Source: Pseudonocardia sp. T1-2H (GTDB lineage Bacteria > Actinomycetota > Actinomycetes > Mycobacteriales > Pseudonocardiaceae). From it: 64,000 nucleotides of DNA. The stretch covers positions 5,208,001 through 5,272,000 of the forward strand of contig NZ_JBBPCL010000001.1 of the NCBI RefSeq assembly GCF_038039215.1, written 5' to 3'. Within the stretch, counting starts at the first letter, position 1. Each line of letters begins with the position of its first letter. The notes below the pieces were generated by a model, which was given only the letters and a program-made list of their open reading frames with translations, ran no database searches and was not told the origin of the DNA. Shown in pieces: positions 18,514 to 27,200 of the stretch. The translations under genes and the position numbers were made by a program.

Positions 18514-19632
18514 ATGACCACGATCGACAGCACCACACCGACCACGACCGCCGCCGCGGAGGCGCTCGCCGAGCGGCTGTTCGGCTCCATGGTCGCCGCC
18601 TTCGACATCCAGTCGGTGTACCTCGGCGACCGGCTCGGCTACTACCGGGCCCTCGCGGACGCCGACGGTCCGCTCACCTCGGGCGAGCTCGCGGTGCGCA
18701 CCGGCACGGTGGAGCGGTACGCCCGGGAGTGGCTGGAGCAGCAGGCCGTCACCGGCTTCCTCACCGTCGCCGACGAGCCCCCGGACGACGCCCCTGAGCA
18801 CGCGCTGCACCGCCGGTTCGCCCTGCCGCCGGGGCACGCCGAGGTGTTCACCGACGAGCTGAGCCCGAACCACCTGGTCCCGCTCGCCCGCCTGTTGTGC
18901 GGGGTCGGGAAGCAGCTGCCGGCGCTGCTCGAGGCCTACCGCTCGGGCGGCGGCGTGAGCTGGGCGCAGCAGGGCGACGACGCCCGCGAGGCGCAGGCCG
19001 CGGCGAACCGGCCGCTGTTCCTGGGCACCCTGGGCCAGGAGTACCTGCCGTCGATCCCGGACATCGACGCGGCCCTGCGCGGCGGCGGGCGCCTGGCCGA
19101 CGTCGGCTGCGGCGTCGGCTGGTCCTCGATCGGCATCGCGCTCGCCTATCCGGACGCGACGGTGGACGGCTACGACGTCGACGCGCCCTCGATCGAGGCC
19201 GCCCGGCGCAACGCCGCGGAGTCCGGCGTCGCCGACCGCGTGCGGTTCCACCTCGCCGACGTCGCCACCCTCACCGACTCCGGCGGGTACGACGTCGTGA
19301 CCGCCTTCGAGTGCGTGCACGACCTACCCGACCCGGTCGGGGTGCTGTCGGCCGTGCGCGCCCTCGCCGGGGAGACCGGGACCGTGCTCGTGATGGACGA
19401 GCGGGTGGCGGAGACGTTCACCGCCCCCGGGGACGAGACCGAGCGGCTCATGTACGGCTACAGCCTGATGTGCTGCCTGCCCGACGGTATGGCGCACCCG
19501 CCGTCCGCGGGCACCGGCACGGTCATGCGACCGGACACCCTGCGCCGCTACGCGGTGGACGCCGGCTTCGCCGGGATCGACATCCTTGACGTCGAGGACG
19601 AGTTGTTCCGCTTCTACCGGCTCGCCCGCTGA
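18514..19632 (+). CDS. Class I SAM-dependent methyltransferase with winged-helix N-terminal domain
   Basis: 372 residues from the ATG at 18514 (GGAG four bases before). The N-terminal 170 residues look like the winged-helix dimerisation part found in Rv2258c-like methyltransferases. SAM motif I is LADVGCGVGW at 194-203, followed by a YDVD acidic turn and TAFECVHDLPDP. The acceptor is unknown: the fold is used for small molecules and natural products. Its only partner nearby is the divergent SARP-type regulator, so it is probably made under that regulator's control. No biosynthetic cluster accompanies it. Confidence 0.8.
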   Translation: MTTIDSTTPTTTAAAEALAERLFGSMVAAFDIQSVYLGDRLGYYRALADADGPLTSGELAVRTGTVERYAREWLEQQAVTGFLTVADEPPDDAPEHALHRRFALPPGHAEVFTDELSPNHLVPLARLLCGVGKQLPALLEAYRSGGGVSWAQQGDDAREAQAAANRPLFLGTLGQEYLPSIPDIDAALRGGGRLADVGCGVGWSSIGIALAYPDATVDGYDVDAPSIEAARRNAAESGVADRVRFHLADVATLTDSGGYDVVTAFECVHDLPDPVGVLSAVRALAGETGTVLVMDERVAETFTAPGDETERLMYGYSLMCCLPDGMAHPPSAGTGTVMRPDTLRRYAVDAGFAGIDILDVEDELFRFYRLAR

Positions 19633-19862
19633 CGCGCCCCGGCGCAGGACCCTTCCTGCCGCTCGACGTGCAGATCGCGGGCACGGCGATCCGGTGACCC
19701 GCGGGCCCGGGGGCCGTTCGCCGGGGCCCGGCCACCGACCACCGAAGGAGACGCCGCCTTCCCGCGGCGGAAGCGCAGCGTGACGTTAGCGTGGTGCCGA
19801 CCTGCACGAGAAGAGCACGACCGGGCCCGCTCCCCCACGGCCCGGGCGAGGACAGGATCACG

Positions 19863-19943
19863 GTGAGCGAGGAATCGACACGGCGTCCCGGCACGGTGGC
19901 CTCAGCGATCGGGTCGGCCTCCCGCCGCGAGGGAGAACGATGA
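19863..19943 (+). CDS. Small ORF (26 residues) overlapping the Hsp70-like start
   Basis: A GTG at 19863 with an AGGA site seven bases earlier opens MSEESTRRPG..., rich in Arg, Ser and Glu. Its TGA (19941-19943) overlaps the ATG of the next gene (ATGA), the arrangement seen in translational coupling throughout this window. No similarity is recognised. It may be a real small protein or only a leader for the Hsp70-like gene. Confidence 0.4.
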   Translation: MSEESTRRPGTVASAIGSASRREGER

Positions 19944-21067
19944 GCTACCTGCTCGGGATCGATCTGGGCGCGAGCCGGACCATCGCGGCCGTCGGCCGGC
20001 CGGACCGGCCGGACGCGCCCGAGGTCGTGGCCCTGGGTGAACGGTCGATGGACGCGCCGACGGTGCTGTTCCTCGGCGAGGACGGCACCGTGACGGCCGG
20101 TGAGTCCGCCCAGGACCGGGCCGCGGCCGAGCCCGACCGGGCCGTGCGGGAGTTCACCGAGCGCATCGGCAGCCCGGAGCCGATCGTCGTCGCCGGGGTG
20201 ACCTGGCCGGCCGAGGAGCTCTGCGCGCGGATGGTGCGCTGGGTCGTCAACGAGGTCGCGGAGCAGGAGGGCGGGCCCGCGGACGCCGTCGCGATCGCCC
20301 GTCCCGCGTCGTGGACCACCCACCAGCAGGATCTCCTCGCCGGCGCCCTGGGCGGGCACGGCATGGCGGTCACGTTCGTCGGCGGCGTGCAGGCGACGGG
20401 CGCGGTGCGCGTCCTGGCCGGCGGCGCCGAGCCCTACGCGCCGACGACCGTGACCCCGGTCTTCGACGAGTCCGGCTACGAACCGCCGCCGGCCTACGAA
20501 CCGCCGGCCCAGCCCGGGTACGAGCAGCAGTACCCCCCCGCGCCGCGCCCGGACGAGCTGCGCACCAGCCGCCTCGCCGTCCCGCCCCCGGAGGCCTCGC
20601 CCGCCTGGGCCCATGCCGGTGAGCAGGAACCTGTCGGGTCGGACGTCGAGTACGCGCCGGAGGAGGAGCGCCGGCCGGCGCTGGGCCGCACGCCCGCGAC
20701 GATGGTCGGCATCGGTGGTGCGCTCGGCGCGCTGGCGCTGGTGGGGACGATCGTGTTCTGGCCGTCGAACCGGGTGACGAACACCGCGTCCGTGATCACC
20801 CCCGCGACGACCACCTCGGCCCCGGCGCCCGCGCCGACGGCCGAGAACGTGGCGCCGTCCGCGGCGGAGGCGCCGGCGCCTCCGCCGCGGACGACGCGGC
20901 GAACGCCGGTCGCCCCGACCACGACCACGGAGGTCCTGCCGCCGCCGGTCGAGCCGACGGCGCCCCGGACGACGACGACCACCACCCCGCCGTCGTCGGA
21001 CGCGCCGCCGCCGACGTCGTCGGAGGCGCCGCCCTCGGAGCCGCCGGACAAGCCACCCGTCCCGTGA
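19940..21067 (+). CDS. Truncated Hsp70-like membrane protein with Pro/Thr-rich tail
   Basis: 375 residues. Residues 1-165 match only the first lobe of an Hsp70 nucleotide domain: LGIDLGASRT corresponds to the first phosphate loop, and IARPASWTTHQQDLL to the VPAYF region of DnaK. The protein then leaves the Hsp70 fold before the second phosphate loop (DLGGG) and the adenosine site, so ATP hydrolysis is doubtful. A Tyr/Pro-rich linker (about 175-250), one helix at 255-274 and a 100-residue Pro/Thr/Ala tail follow. The tail is probably outside the cell and the lobe inside. Related Hsp70-headed, proline-rich membrane proteins occur in actinobacteria, and their role is not established. Confidence 0.7.
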   Translation: MSYLLGIDLGASRTIAAVGRPDRPDAPEVVALGERSMDAPTVLFLGEDGTVTAGESAQDRAAAEPDRAVREFTERIGSPEPIVVAGVTWPAEELCARMVRWVVNEVAEQEGGPADAVAIARPASWTTHQQDLLAGALGGHGMAVTFVGGVQATGAVRVLAGGAEPYAPTTVTPVFDESGYEPPPAYEPPAQPGYEQQYPPAPRPDELRTSRLAVPPPEASPAWAHAGEQEPVGSDVEYAPEEERRPALGRTPATMVGIGGALGALALVGTIVFWPSNRVTNTASVITPATTTSAPAPAPTAENVAPSAAEAPAPPPRTTRRTPVAPTTTTEVLPPPVEPTAPRTTTTTTPPSSDAPPPTSSEAPPSEPPDKPPVP

Positions 21068-21071
21068 GCAC

Positions 21072-21109
21072 GAGAACGCCCCGCCGGAGCCCTCCGGCGG
21101 GGCGTTCTC
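21072..21109 (+). terminator. Hairpin after the Hsp70-like gene
   Basis: A perfect 17-base stem (21072-21088 with 21093-21109) and a GCCC loop, starting five bases after the stop codon. There is no T-tract. Confidence 0.6.
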
Positions 21110-21185
21110 CGCCGGTTTCGCGGATTGCTGTGATCTGCGCCCGAATGGTGGGCTCCGCCACACGACAATGGCGACCCCTCGAATA

Positions 21186-21226
21186 CGACAATGCCCGCCC
21201 CGGATGATCCGGGACGGGCATTGTCG
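21186..21226 (-). terminator. Hairpin ending the tRNA transcript
   Basis: A 19-base stem with one mismatch (21186-21204 with 21208-21226) and a 3-base loop, directly downstream of tRNA-Glu on the minus strand. Confidence 0.6.
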
Positions 21227-21229
21227 GTG

Positions 21230-21302
21230 TAGCCCCGACGGGATTTGAACCCGCGCTACCGCCTTGAGAGGGCGGCGTCCTAGGCCGCTAGACGACGGGG
21301 CC
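21230..21302 (-). tRNA. tRNA-Glu (anticodon CTC)
   Basis: Folds as a full cloverleaf of 73 bases. The anticodon stem CCGCC/GGCGG holds the loop CTCTCAA, so the anticodon is CTC for GAG codons. The T arm is GCGGG-TTCAAAT-CCCGT. The acceptor stem pairs GGCCCCG with CGGGGCT (one G-T pair) and the discriminator base is A. The 3' CCA is not encoded. It lies 36 bases downstream of tRNA-Gln on the same strand, with gltX upstream of both. Confidence 0.95.
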
Positions 21303-21338
21303 TCGTGGAAGCGCACATCCGAAAACTGTGCGTTTCCG

Positions 21339-21410
21339 CTGGGGTACCAGGACTCGAACCTAGACTAACTGAACCAGAATCAGTCGTGCTGCCAATTACA
21401 CCATACCCCA
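21339..21410 (-). tRNA. tRNA-Gln (anticodon CTG)
   Basis: A 72-base cloverleaf. The acceptor stem TGGGGTA/TACCCCA has discriminator G. The anticodon stem ACTGA/TCAGT encloses TTCTGGT, giving anticodon CTG for CAG codons. The 3' CCA is not encoded. It lies about 100 bases downstream of the gltX stop. GatCAB in the same window would convert Glu on this tRNA to Gln. Confidence 0.95.
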
Positions 21411-21508
21411 AGGTTTCACTTTCACCGGGGCCCCTGGCTCGGTCGAATCTCTGGTGACCGTAGGCCTTGGCGCCGGGAGCCGGTGTCCGTGTCCTTGCAG
21501 AGAAGACT

Positions 21509-23004
21509 CTAGCTCACCCCTCCAGCGCGTTTCAAACCGGCCCCCAGTCGCGCCACGGAACGCTCCTTGCCCAGCAGTTCCATGGACTCGTAGAGGGGCG
21601 GCGAGACGGTCCGGCCGCTGATGGCGACCCGGATCGGGGCGAACGCCTTCCGCGGCTTGAGCCCCAGGCCGTCGACGAGCGTGGCCTTGAGCGAGTCCTC
21701 GATCGCGGCCGCCGTCCACTCCGGGAGGGCGTCGAGACCCTTGATCGCAGCCTCCAGGATCGGGGCGGCGTCCGCGCCGAGGTTCTTGGCGGCGGCGTCC
21801 TCGTCGAGGGTGAAGTCCGCGCCGTCGACGAAGAGGAAGCGGAGCATCCGGGCGGCGTCGGTGAGGACCACGCTGCGCTCCTGCACGAGCGGCGCGGCCA
21901 CGGTGAGTATCTCCTGCTGCTCGGGGGTAGCTCGCCCGAGACGACGCCCTCGGCCCGCAGGTACGGGACCACCCGGCGAGCGAACTCGTCGGCCGGGAGC
22001 GCCCGCAGGTGCGCGGCGTTGATGGCCTCGGCCTTCTTGAGGTCGAAGCGCGCCGTGTTGGCCGAGACGCGGGTGATGTCGAACGCGGCGACCATCTCGT
22101 CGAGGGAGAAGACGTCCCGGTCCTCGGCGATCGACCAGCCGAGCAGGGCGAGGTAGTTCAGCAAGCCCTCCGGGATGAAGCCGCGGTCCCGGTAGTTGAA
22201 GAGGTTGGACTGCGGGTCCCGCTTGGAGAGCTTGCGGTTGCCCTCGCCGGTGACGAGCGGGAGGTGCGCGTAGGCCATCGGGCCCTTGCCGATACCGACG
22301 CGCTGCAGCGCCTCGAGCAGGGCGATCTGCCGCGGCGTCGAGGAGAGGAGGTCCTCGCCGCGCAGGACGTGCGTGATGTCCATCAGCGCGTCGTCGAGCG
22401 GGTTGGTGAACGTGTACAGCGGGGTGCCGTCGCCGCGGGCGAGGACGAAATCCGGGACCTGGCCGGCGCGGAAGGTGACGTCGCCGCGGATCAGGTCCGT
22501 GAAGGTGATGTCCCGGTCCGGCATGCGCAGGCGGAACACGGGCTTGCGGCCCTCCGCACGGAAGGCGGCGATCTGCTCGTCGGTGAGGTCGCGGTCCGAG
22601 TTGTCGTAGCCGAGCTTGGGGTCGCGGCCGGCGGCCTTGTGCCGGGCCTCGATCTCCTCCGGGGTGGAGTACGACTCGTAGACCTCGCCTGCCTGGACGA
22701 GGCGGCCGAGGGCATCCCGGTAGATGTCGTGCCGCTCGCTCTGCCGGTAGGGGCCGTGCGGGCCGCCGACCTCGGGGCCCTCGTCCCAGTCGAGCCCGAG
22801 CCACCGCAGGGCGTCGAGCAACGCCTCGTAGGACTCGACGCTGTCCCGGGAGGCGTCGGTGTCCTCGATCCGGAAGACGAGCACACCCCCCGTATGACGG
22901 GCGTGGGCCCAGTTGAAGAGGGCGGTGCGGATCAACCCCACGTGGGGCGTCCCGGTGGGCGAGGGACAGAAGCGGACACGCACGGGATCGGCGGAGGCAT
23001 TCAT
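21509..23004 (-). CDS. gltX: Glutamyl-tRNA synthetase, one-base frameshift near 21930
   Basis: Charges tRNA-Glu and, in bacteria that use GatCAB, also mischarges tRNA-Gln with glutamate. Class I signatures are [11 protein letters not shown] (HIGH equivalent) near residue 20 and KLSKRD (KMSKS equivalent) in the middle. The first frame runs to VVSGEL. One base is missing after GAGCT, and the C-terminal anticodon-binding part continues in the other frame from TPEQQEIL to the stop at 21509. One restored base gives 498 residues, the expected size. Since this gene should be essential, the shift is most likely a sequence error. The start is the ATG at 23004. It is divergent from the FAD monooxygenase and upstream of its tRNAs. 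Confidence 0.94.
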
Positions 23005-23010
23005 GGTTTC

Positions 23011-23027
23011 GCCAGGGTAGCCCTGGC
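23011..23027. promoter_or_regulatory. Inverted repeat between gltX and the FAD monooxygenase
   Basis: GCCAGGG-TAG-CCCTGGC, with perfect 7-base arms, in the 55-base divergent space. It could be an operator for either gene or a small hairpin in the gltX leader. Confidence 0.4.
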
Positions 23028-23046
23028 CGCTCCGCGCCTATCGGAG

Positions 23047-23052
23047 TATATT
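23047..23052 (+). promoter_or_regulatory. -10 box (TATATT), suggesting a leaderless monooxygenase transcript
   Basis: TATATT ends seven bases before the ATG at 23060, and no well-spaced ribosome site is present. Transcription would start at or next to the A of the start codon. The stretch is unusually AT-rich for this genome. Confidence 0.35.
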
Positions 23053-23059
23053 TCAACGC

Positions 23060-24330
23060 ATGATGAATAACGAGCGCACCTCCGTCGCCGTCGCCGGTGG
23101 TGGTCCCGCAGGGATGGTGCTCGGGCTACTGCTGGCCCGCGCGGGCGTCGAGGTCACCGTGCTGGAGAAGCACGCGGACTTCCTGCGGGACTTCCGGGGC
23201 GACACCGTGCACCCGTCCACCCTCACGCTGCTCGACGAGCTCGGCCTGGGTGAGCGGTTCGCCGCGCTCCCCCAGCGGCGGGTGCAGCAGCTGCGGGGCG
23301 TGCTCGACGGCGGCACGGTCACGATCGCGGACTTCACCCGGCTGCCCGGCGCGCACCCGCACCTCGCGCTCGTCCCGCAGTGGGACTTCCTGGACCTGCT
23401 CGCCGAGGCTGCGGAGGCGGAGCCGACATTCACGCTGATCCGCAACGCCGAGGTCACCGGGGTGCTGCGAGCCGGAGGCAAGGTCACCGGCGTCCGCTGG
23501 ACGGACCGGGTGGGCGGCGAGGAACACGAGCTGTCCGCGGCGCTGACCGTCGGCTGCGACGGGCGGGGCTCCACGCTGCGCGCCGCGGCAGGGCTGCGGA
23601 GCCGGGCCTTCGGCGTTCCGATGGACGTCTGGTGGTTCCGGCTGCCCCGGCACACGGAAGACGTCGAGGGCGGGGTCGGGCGCTTCTCCACCGGCCACTT
23701 CGCCGTCATGATCGATCGCGGGGACTACTGGCAGTGCGCCTATCTCATCCGCAAGGGCAGCGACGCCGAGCTGCGCGCCGCCGGGATCGCGACCCTGCGG
23801 AACCGGTTCGCGCGGCTCGTCCCGTGGATGGCGGACCGGGTGGGAACGCTCGAGTCCTTCGACCAGGTCCAGCTGCTCGACGTCCGGCTCGACCGGCTAC
23901 GCCGCTGGTCGACCGACGGGCTGCTGCTGATCGGGGACGCCGCGCACGCGATGTCACCCGTGGGCGGCGTCGGCATCAACCTCGCCGTCGCGGACGCGGT
24001 GGCCACCGCCCGGCTGCTGGGGCCGGCCCTGCGCTCGTCCGGCTCGGTCACCCCCGCGGACTCCGGCGCGTGCAGGCCCGCCGGCTGTGGCCGACGGTGG
24101 TGCTCCAGTCCCTGCAGCGCGTGGCACACAAGGTGATCCTGGGCCGCGCCCTCGGCTTCGACCCCGACGCCGAGCACACGTCGGCGACGTCGCTCCCGCT
24201 GCCCGCGCGGCTGCTGGAGCGCTTCCCGGCGCTCCGCGGAATCCCGGCGCGGCTGGTGGGCATCGGCCCGCTCCCGGAACACGCTCCGGAGTGGGCGCGG
24301 CGGCCCCGCACCCTGCACGCCCACCGCTGA
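23060..24330 (+). CDS. FAD-dependent monooxygenase, one-base frameshift near 24061
   Basis: About 423 residues after correction. A flavoprotein hydroxylase of the PHBH type: GGGPAG dinucleotide motif at 13-18, the middle VGCDGRGS (DG motif) near 166, and [18 protein letters not shown] (GD motif) near 285. It should use NAD(P)H and oxygen on an aromatic or polyketide-like substrate that cannot be named. The first frame runs to VTPAD. The C-terminal helices ([14 protein letters not shown] onward to HAHR) are one base out of phase. It is divergent from gltX, in an accessory stretch that also holds the DivIVA-like and EthD genes. Confidence 0.85.
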
Positions 24331-24350
24331 CGCGGACGGGCGTGCGGCGG

Positions 24351-25316
24351 TCAGGTGGCGTGGCGCGGGGACGGGCGAGCGGTCCGCTCCGCCATCGGCA
24401 CCGGGGACGGCCTGGGGACCGACGACTCGAGGGTGGAGGCGGCCGTGTCCGCGGCGTGGGACGGGCCCCCCGACGGGGCCTGCCGCGGGTGCGGCACCGG
24501 GACCTGCCGCGGCGCGGGCAGCGCGTCCGCGAGCAGCTGGCGCGTCGCGTCGAGCTGCTGGCCCAGCTGCCGGCGCAGGGCGTGCAGGCTCTCGACCTCG
24601 GCCCGGGCCTCCTCGACCATCCGACGGGCCGTCTCCTCGGCCTCGGCCACCCGGGCCGCACCCTGGGCGTCGGCGCGGTCGAGCACCTGCTGCGCGACGC
24701 GCGTCGCCTCGACCTGCATCGCGGTGATCTGGGCCAGCGCCTCGCGGCACCGGGCCGCGAGCGTGGCGCGGAACTCCTCGTCCGCGGCGGCCCGCCGGAC
24801 CGCCGCCGCCTCGTCCAGCCGGGCCTGCTCCTCGGCGGCCTCGTGGCGCAGCCGGTCGGCGTCCTGCTGGGTGAACGGGGAGCGCCGGGAGAGGTCCGTG
24901 TCCGGGCCGAGCCCGACCCCGTCGGCCGAGAGGGCCGCCTGCGCGTCGAAGCCTTCGCCGACCTCGGCGATCTGCGCGGCCACCGCGTCCCGCACCCCGC
25001 TGAACTGGTGCTGCGCGAGCCTCAGCACCACCTGGACCCGCTCGCTCATGCTCTCGACGGTGTCCACCGGCCCGGCCATCAGCCGGAGCTCGCCGCGCAG
25101 CCGCTCGGTCTCGGCGCGCGTCGCGTCGAGCTCGGCGCGGACCGCGTTGCACTCGCGGGTGAGCTGGTCCGCCTGCTTCACCGCGGCCGCCCGGTCCGTC
25201 GCGAGGAGACTGACGTCGGTGTCGACCCGGTGCAGGTGCTCGTCGACCTGCTCGGGATCGTATCCGCGACGGACCAGTGCGAAGGACACGGACGAGCCCC
25301 GTTCGACTGCGCTCAT
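24351..25316 (-). CDS. DivIVA-domain coiled-coil protein
   Basis: 321 residues from the ATG at 25316; a TAGCAT -10 just upstream suggests a leaderless start. The N-terminus has the DivIVA fingerprint (FALVRRGYDPEQVDEHL, residues 12-28). Residues 30-80 and 150-255 are heptad-rich coiled coils with high Ala, Glu, Arg and Gln. The tail is Pro/Ser-rich. Proteins of this type bind curved membrane or cell poles and organise growth or division. It lacks the typical context of Wag31 (ftsZ cluster), so it is a side member of the family with unknown role. Confidence 0.75.
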   Translation of the reverse strand: MSAVERGSSVSFALVRRGYDPEQVDEHLHRVDTDVSLLATDRAAAVKQADQLTRECNAVRAELDATRAETERLRGELRLMAGPVDTVESMSERVQVVLRLAQHQFSGVRDAVAAQIAEVGEGFDAQAALSADGVGLGPDTDLSRRSPFTQQDADRLRHEAAEEQARLDEAAAVRRAAADEEFRATLAARCREALAQITAMQVEATRVAQQVLDRADAQGAARVAEAEETARRMVEEARAEVESLHALRRQLGQQLDATRQLLADALPAPRQVPVPHPRQAPSGGPSHAADTAASTLESSVPRPSPVPMAERTARPSPRHAT

Positions 25317-25476
25317 GCCGATCATGCTAGGGAGACGGTCTCCACGGGCGGTAGTGATCGGCGCAGCGATGCCCCTATCGGGTCGCGACCCGCCGCGGAC
25401 GAGTGTCGCAGGGGTCCGCGTTGCGTCACCCGCGGTCGCACCGCCGCGGTGGACGGGCCGGCGCCGACCTCCCGTG

Positions 25477-25492
25477 TCCCACATCGTGGGAA
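25477..25492. promoter_or_regulatory. Palindrome related to the leuC/IclR operator
   Basis: Read on the minus strand it is TTCCCAC-GAT-GTGGGA. The leuC/IclR palindrome reads TTCCCAG-GAT-CTGGGA, and the two differences are symmetric and keep the pairing. It lies between the divergent DivIVA-like and EthD genes. Confidence 0.5.
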
Positions 25493-25547
25493 GTCCCCGT
25501 CCGGGCCTGTCGTCGGTGATGCACCCCGATCGATGATGAAGCCCCGA

Positions 25548-25573
25548 GTCGGCGGACACCGACGTCCGCCGAC
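25548..25573 (+). promoter_or_regulatory. Hairpin before the EthD gene
   Basis: GTCGGCGGAC and GTCCGCCGAC form perfect 10-base arms around ACCGAC, eight bases before the GGAGG of the EthD gene. It may be an operator or an mRNA structure near the ribosome site. Confidence 0.4.
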
Positions 25574-25591
25574 CACCTACCGGAGGTGTTC

Positions 25592-25906
25592 GTGTCTGTC
25601 ACCCTGACCGTGCTCTACAACCCACCCGCGGACCCCGCGGCGTTCGACAAGCACTACGACGACGTGCACGCTCCCCTGGCCGCGAAGATCTCCGGCCTGG
25701 AGTCGTTCACGCTCGTCCGCCCGGGCCCCGGCCCCGACGGGTCCGCCCCGCAGTACCACCTGATCGCGACCCTGACCTTCCCCTCGCAGGAGGCGATGGC
25801 CGAGGCGATGGCCAGCCCGGAGGGCAGGGCCGCCACCGACGACCTGCCGAACTTCGCGATGGCGGGCGCCACGATGCTGGTCGGCGAGCGCACCGTCGTC
25901 GTCTGA
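25592..25906 (+). CDS. EthD-family small protein
   Basis: 104 residues from the GTG at 25592, five bases after GGAGG. The opening VLYNPPADPAAFDKHYDDVHAPLA is the EthD pattern, with the H-x-P motif of the dimeric ferredoxin-like barrel. Family members accompany ether or aromatic ring oxidation systems and others are of unknown function. No cytochrome P450 is nearby; the FAD monooxygenase 1.3 kb upstream is the only candidate partner. It is convergent with leuB. Confidence 0.8.
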   Translation: MSVTLTVLYNPPADPAAFDKHYDDVHAPLAAKISGLESFTLVRPGPGPDGSAPQYHLIATLTFPSQEAMAEAMASPEGRAATDDLPNFAMAGATMLVGERTVVV

Positions 25907-25914
25907 CCGGTTTC

Positions 25915-25959
25915 ACGACGAAGGTCCCTCACCCGCCTCGGGTGAGGGACCTTCGTCGT
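25915..25959. terminator. Bidirectional hairpin between EthD and leuB
   Basis: A perfect 20-base stem (25915-25934 with 25940-25959) and a 5-base loop, between two converging stop codons eight bases or fewer away. There is no T-tract. Confidence 0.75.
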
Positions 25960-25966
25960 ACGAGGG

Positions 25967-27007
25967 TCAGGCGTTCGGGTCCGCCTGCTTGCTCACCAGG
26001 GCCGCGAGGCGGTCCCCGATGCTCTGGGTGTGGCCCGTGGCCTGGTGGTCCCGCGTCGCGAGGTCGAAGGCCACCGCCGCCTCGATCCGGCGAGCGGCGT
26101 CCGGGCGTCCGACGTGGTCCAGGAGCAGCGCGACCGAGAGGATCGCCGCCGTCGGGTCCGCGATGCCCTGGCCCGCGATGTCCGGGGCGGAACCGTGCAC
26201 CGGCTCGAACATGCTCGGGTTCGCGCCGCTGGCGTCGATGTTGCCGCTCGCCGCGAGCCCGATGCCCCCGGTGACGGCGGCCGCGAGGTCGGTCAGGATG
26301 TCCCCGAACAGGTTGTCCGTGACGATCACGTCGAACCGGCCCGGGTCCGTGACCAGGTGGATCGTCGTCGCGTCGACGTGCTGGTAGGCGACGGAGACGT
26401 CGGGGTGCTCGAGCGACACCTCCTCGACGATCCGGGACCACAGGGCGCCGGCGAAGGTGAGCACGTTGGTCTTGTGGACCAGCGTGAGGTGCTTGCGCGG
26501 GCGCTTCTCGGCGCGGGTGAACGCGTCCCGGACGACCCGCTCGATGCCGAACGCCGTGTTCTGGCTGACCTCGGTGGCGATCTCGTGCGGGGTGTCCTTG
26601 CGCAGCAGGCCGCCGGTGCCGACGTACGGCCCCTCGGTGCCCTCGCGCACGACGACCAGGTCGATCTCGGGGTTCCCCGCCAGCGGACCGCGGACCCCGG
26701 GGTAGAGCCGCGCGGGACGCAGGTTGACGTGGTGGTCCAGCTCGAACCGCAGGCGCAGCAGCAGGCCGCGCTCGAGGATGCCACTGGGCACCGACGGGTC
26801 GCCGACGGCGCCGAGCAGGATCGCGTCGTGCTGCTTGAGCTCGGTGAGCACGGACTCGGGGAGCAGTTCGCCGGTGGAGTGCCAGCGCGCGGCGCCGAGG
26901 TCGTAGGTCGTGGTCTCCGCGCCCGGGGAGACCTCGTTGAGGACCTTCAGCGCCTCGTCGATGACCTCCGGCCCGATGCCGTCGCCGGGTATGACCGCAA
27001 GGCGCAT
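25967..27007 (-). CDS. leuB: 3-isopropylmalate dehydrogenase
   Basis: 346 residues from the ATG at 27007 after an AGGAAG site. Oxidises and decarboxylates 3-isopropylmalate with NAD+ in leucine synthesis. Family marks: [31 protein letters not shown] with the catalytic lysine, and [13 protein letters not shown] followed by [18 protein letters not shown]. The length fits the short actinobacterial type. It is far from leuCD but on the same strand, as in mycobacteria. Confidence 0.96.
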   Translation of the reverse strand: MRLAVIPGDGIGPEVIDEALKVLNEVSPGAETTTYDLGAARWHSTGELLPESVLTELKQHDAILLGAVGDPSVPSGILERGLLLRLRFELDHHVNLRPARLYPGVRGPLAGNPEIDLVVVREGTEGPYVGTGGLLRKDTPHEIATEVSQNTAFGIERVVRDAFTRAEKRPRKHLTLVHKTNVLTFAGALWSRIVEEVSLEHPDVSVAYQHVDATTIHLVTDPGRFDVIVTDNLFGDILTDLAAAVTGGIGLAASGNIDASGANPSMFEPVHGSAPDIAGQGIADPTAAILSVALLLDHVGRPDAARRIEAAVAFDLATRDHQATGHTQSIGDRLAALVSKQADPNA

Positions 27008-27128
27008 GCCTGAGCTTCCTCTCTCCAGTTGGCTCACACTTCGGGGGAGCAACGAGACGCTACCCTCTGTGCCGCCGTCCGATGACCAGCGTCCACTCGT
27101 TCGAGGTCACCCGGGCGGGTGAACCATG

Positions 27129-27160
27129 GGCGTCCGGAGGCCGATCCCGGCCCGGACGCC
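27129..27160 (-). terminator. Hairpin after the subtilase gene
   Basis: A 9-base perfect stem (27129-27137 with 27152-27160) with a 14-base loop, 40 bases beyond the subtilase stop. Weak, without a T-tract. The rest of 27008-27200 shows no gene. Confidence 0.35.
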
Positions 27161-27200
27161 ACCCGTCACTACCCCGAGCGGGTCAGATTCTGCGCCCGGG

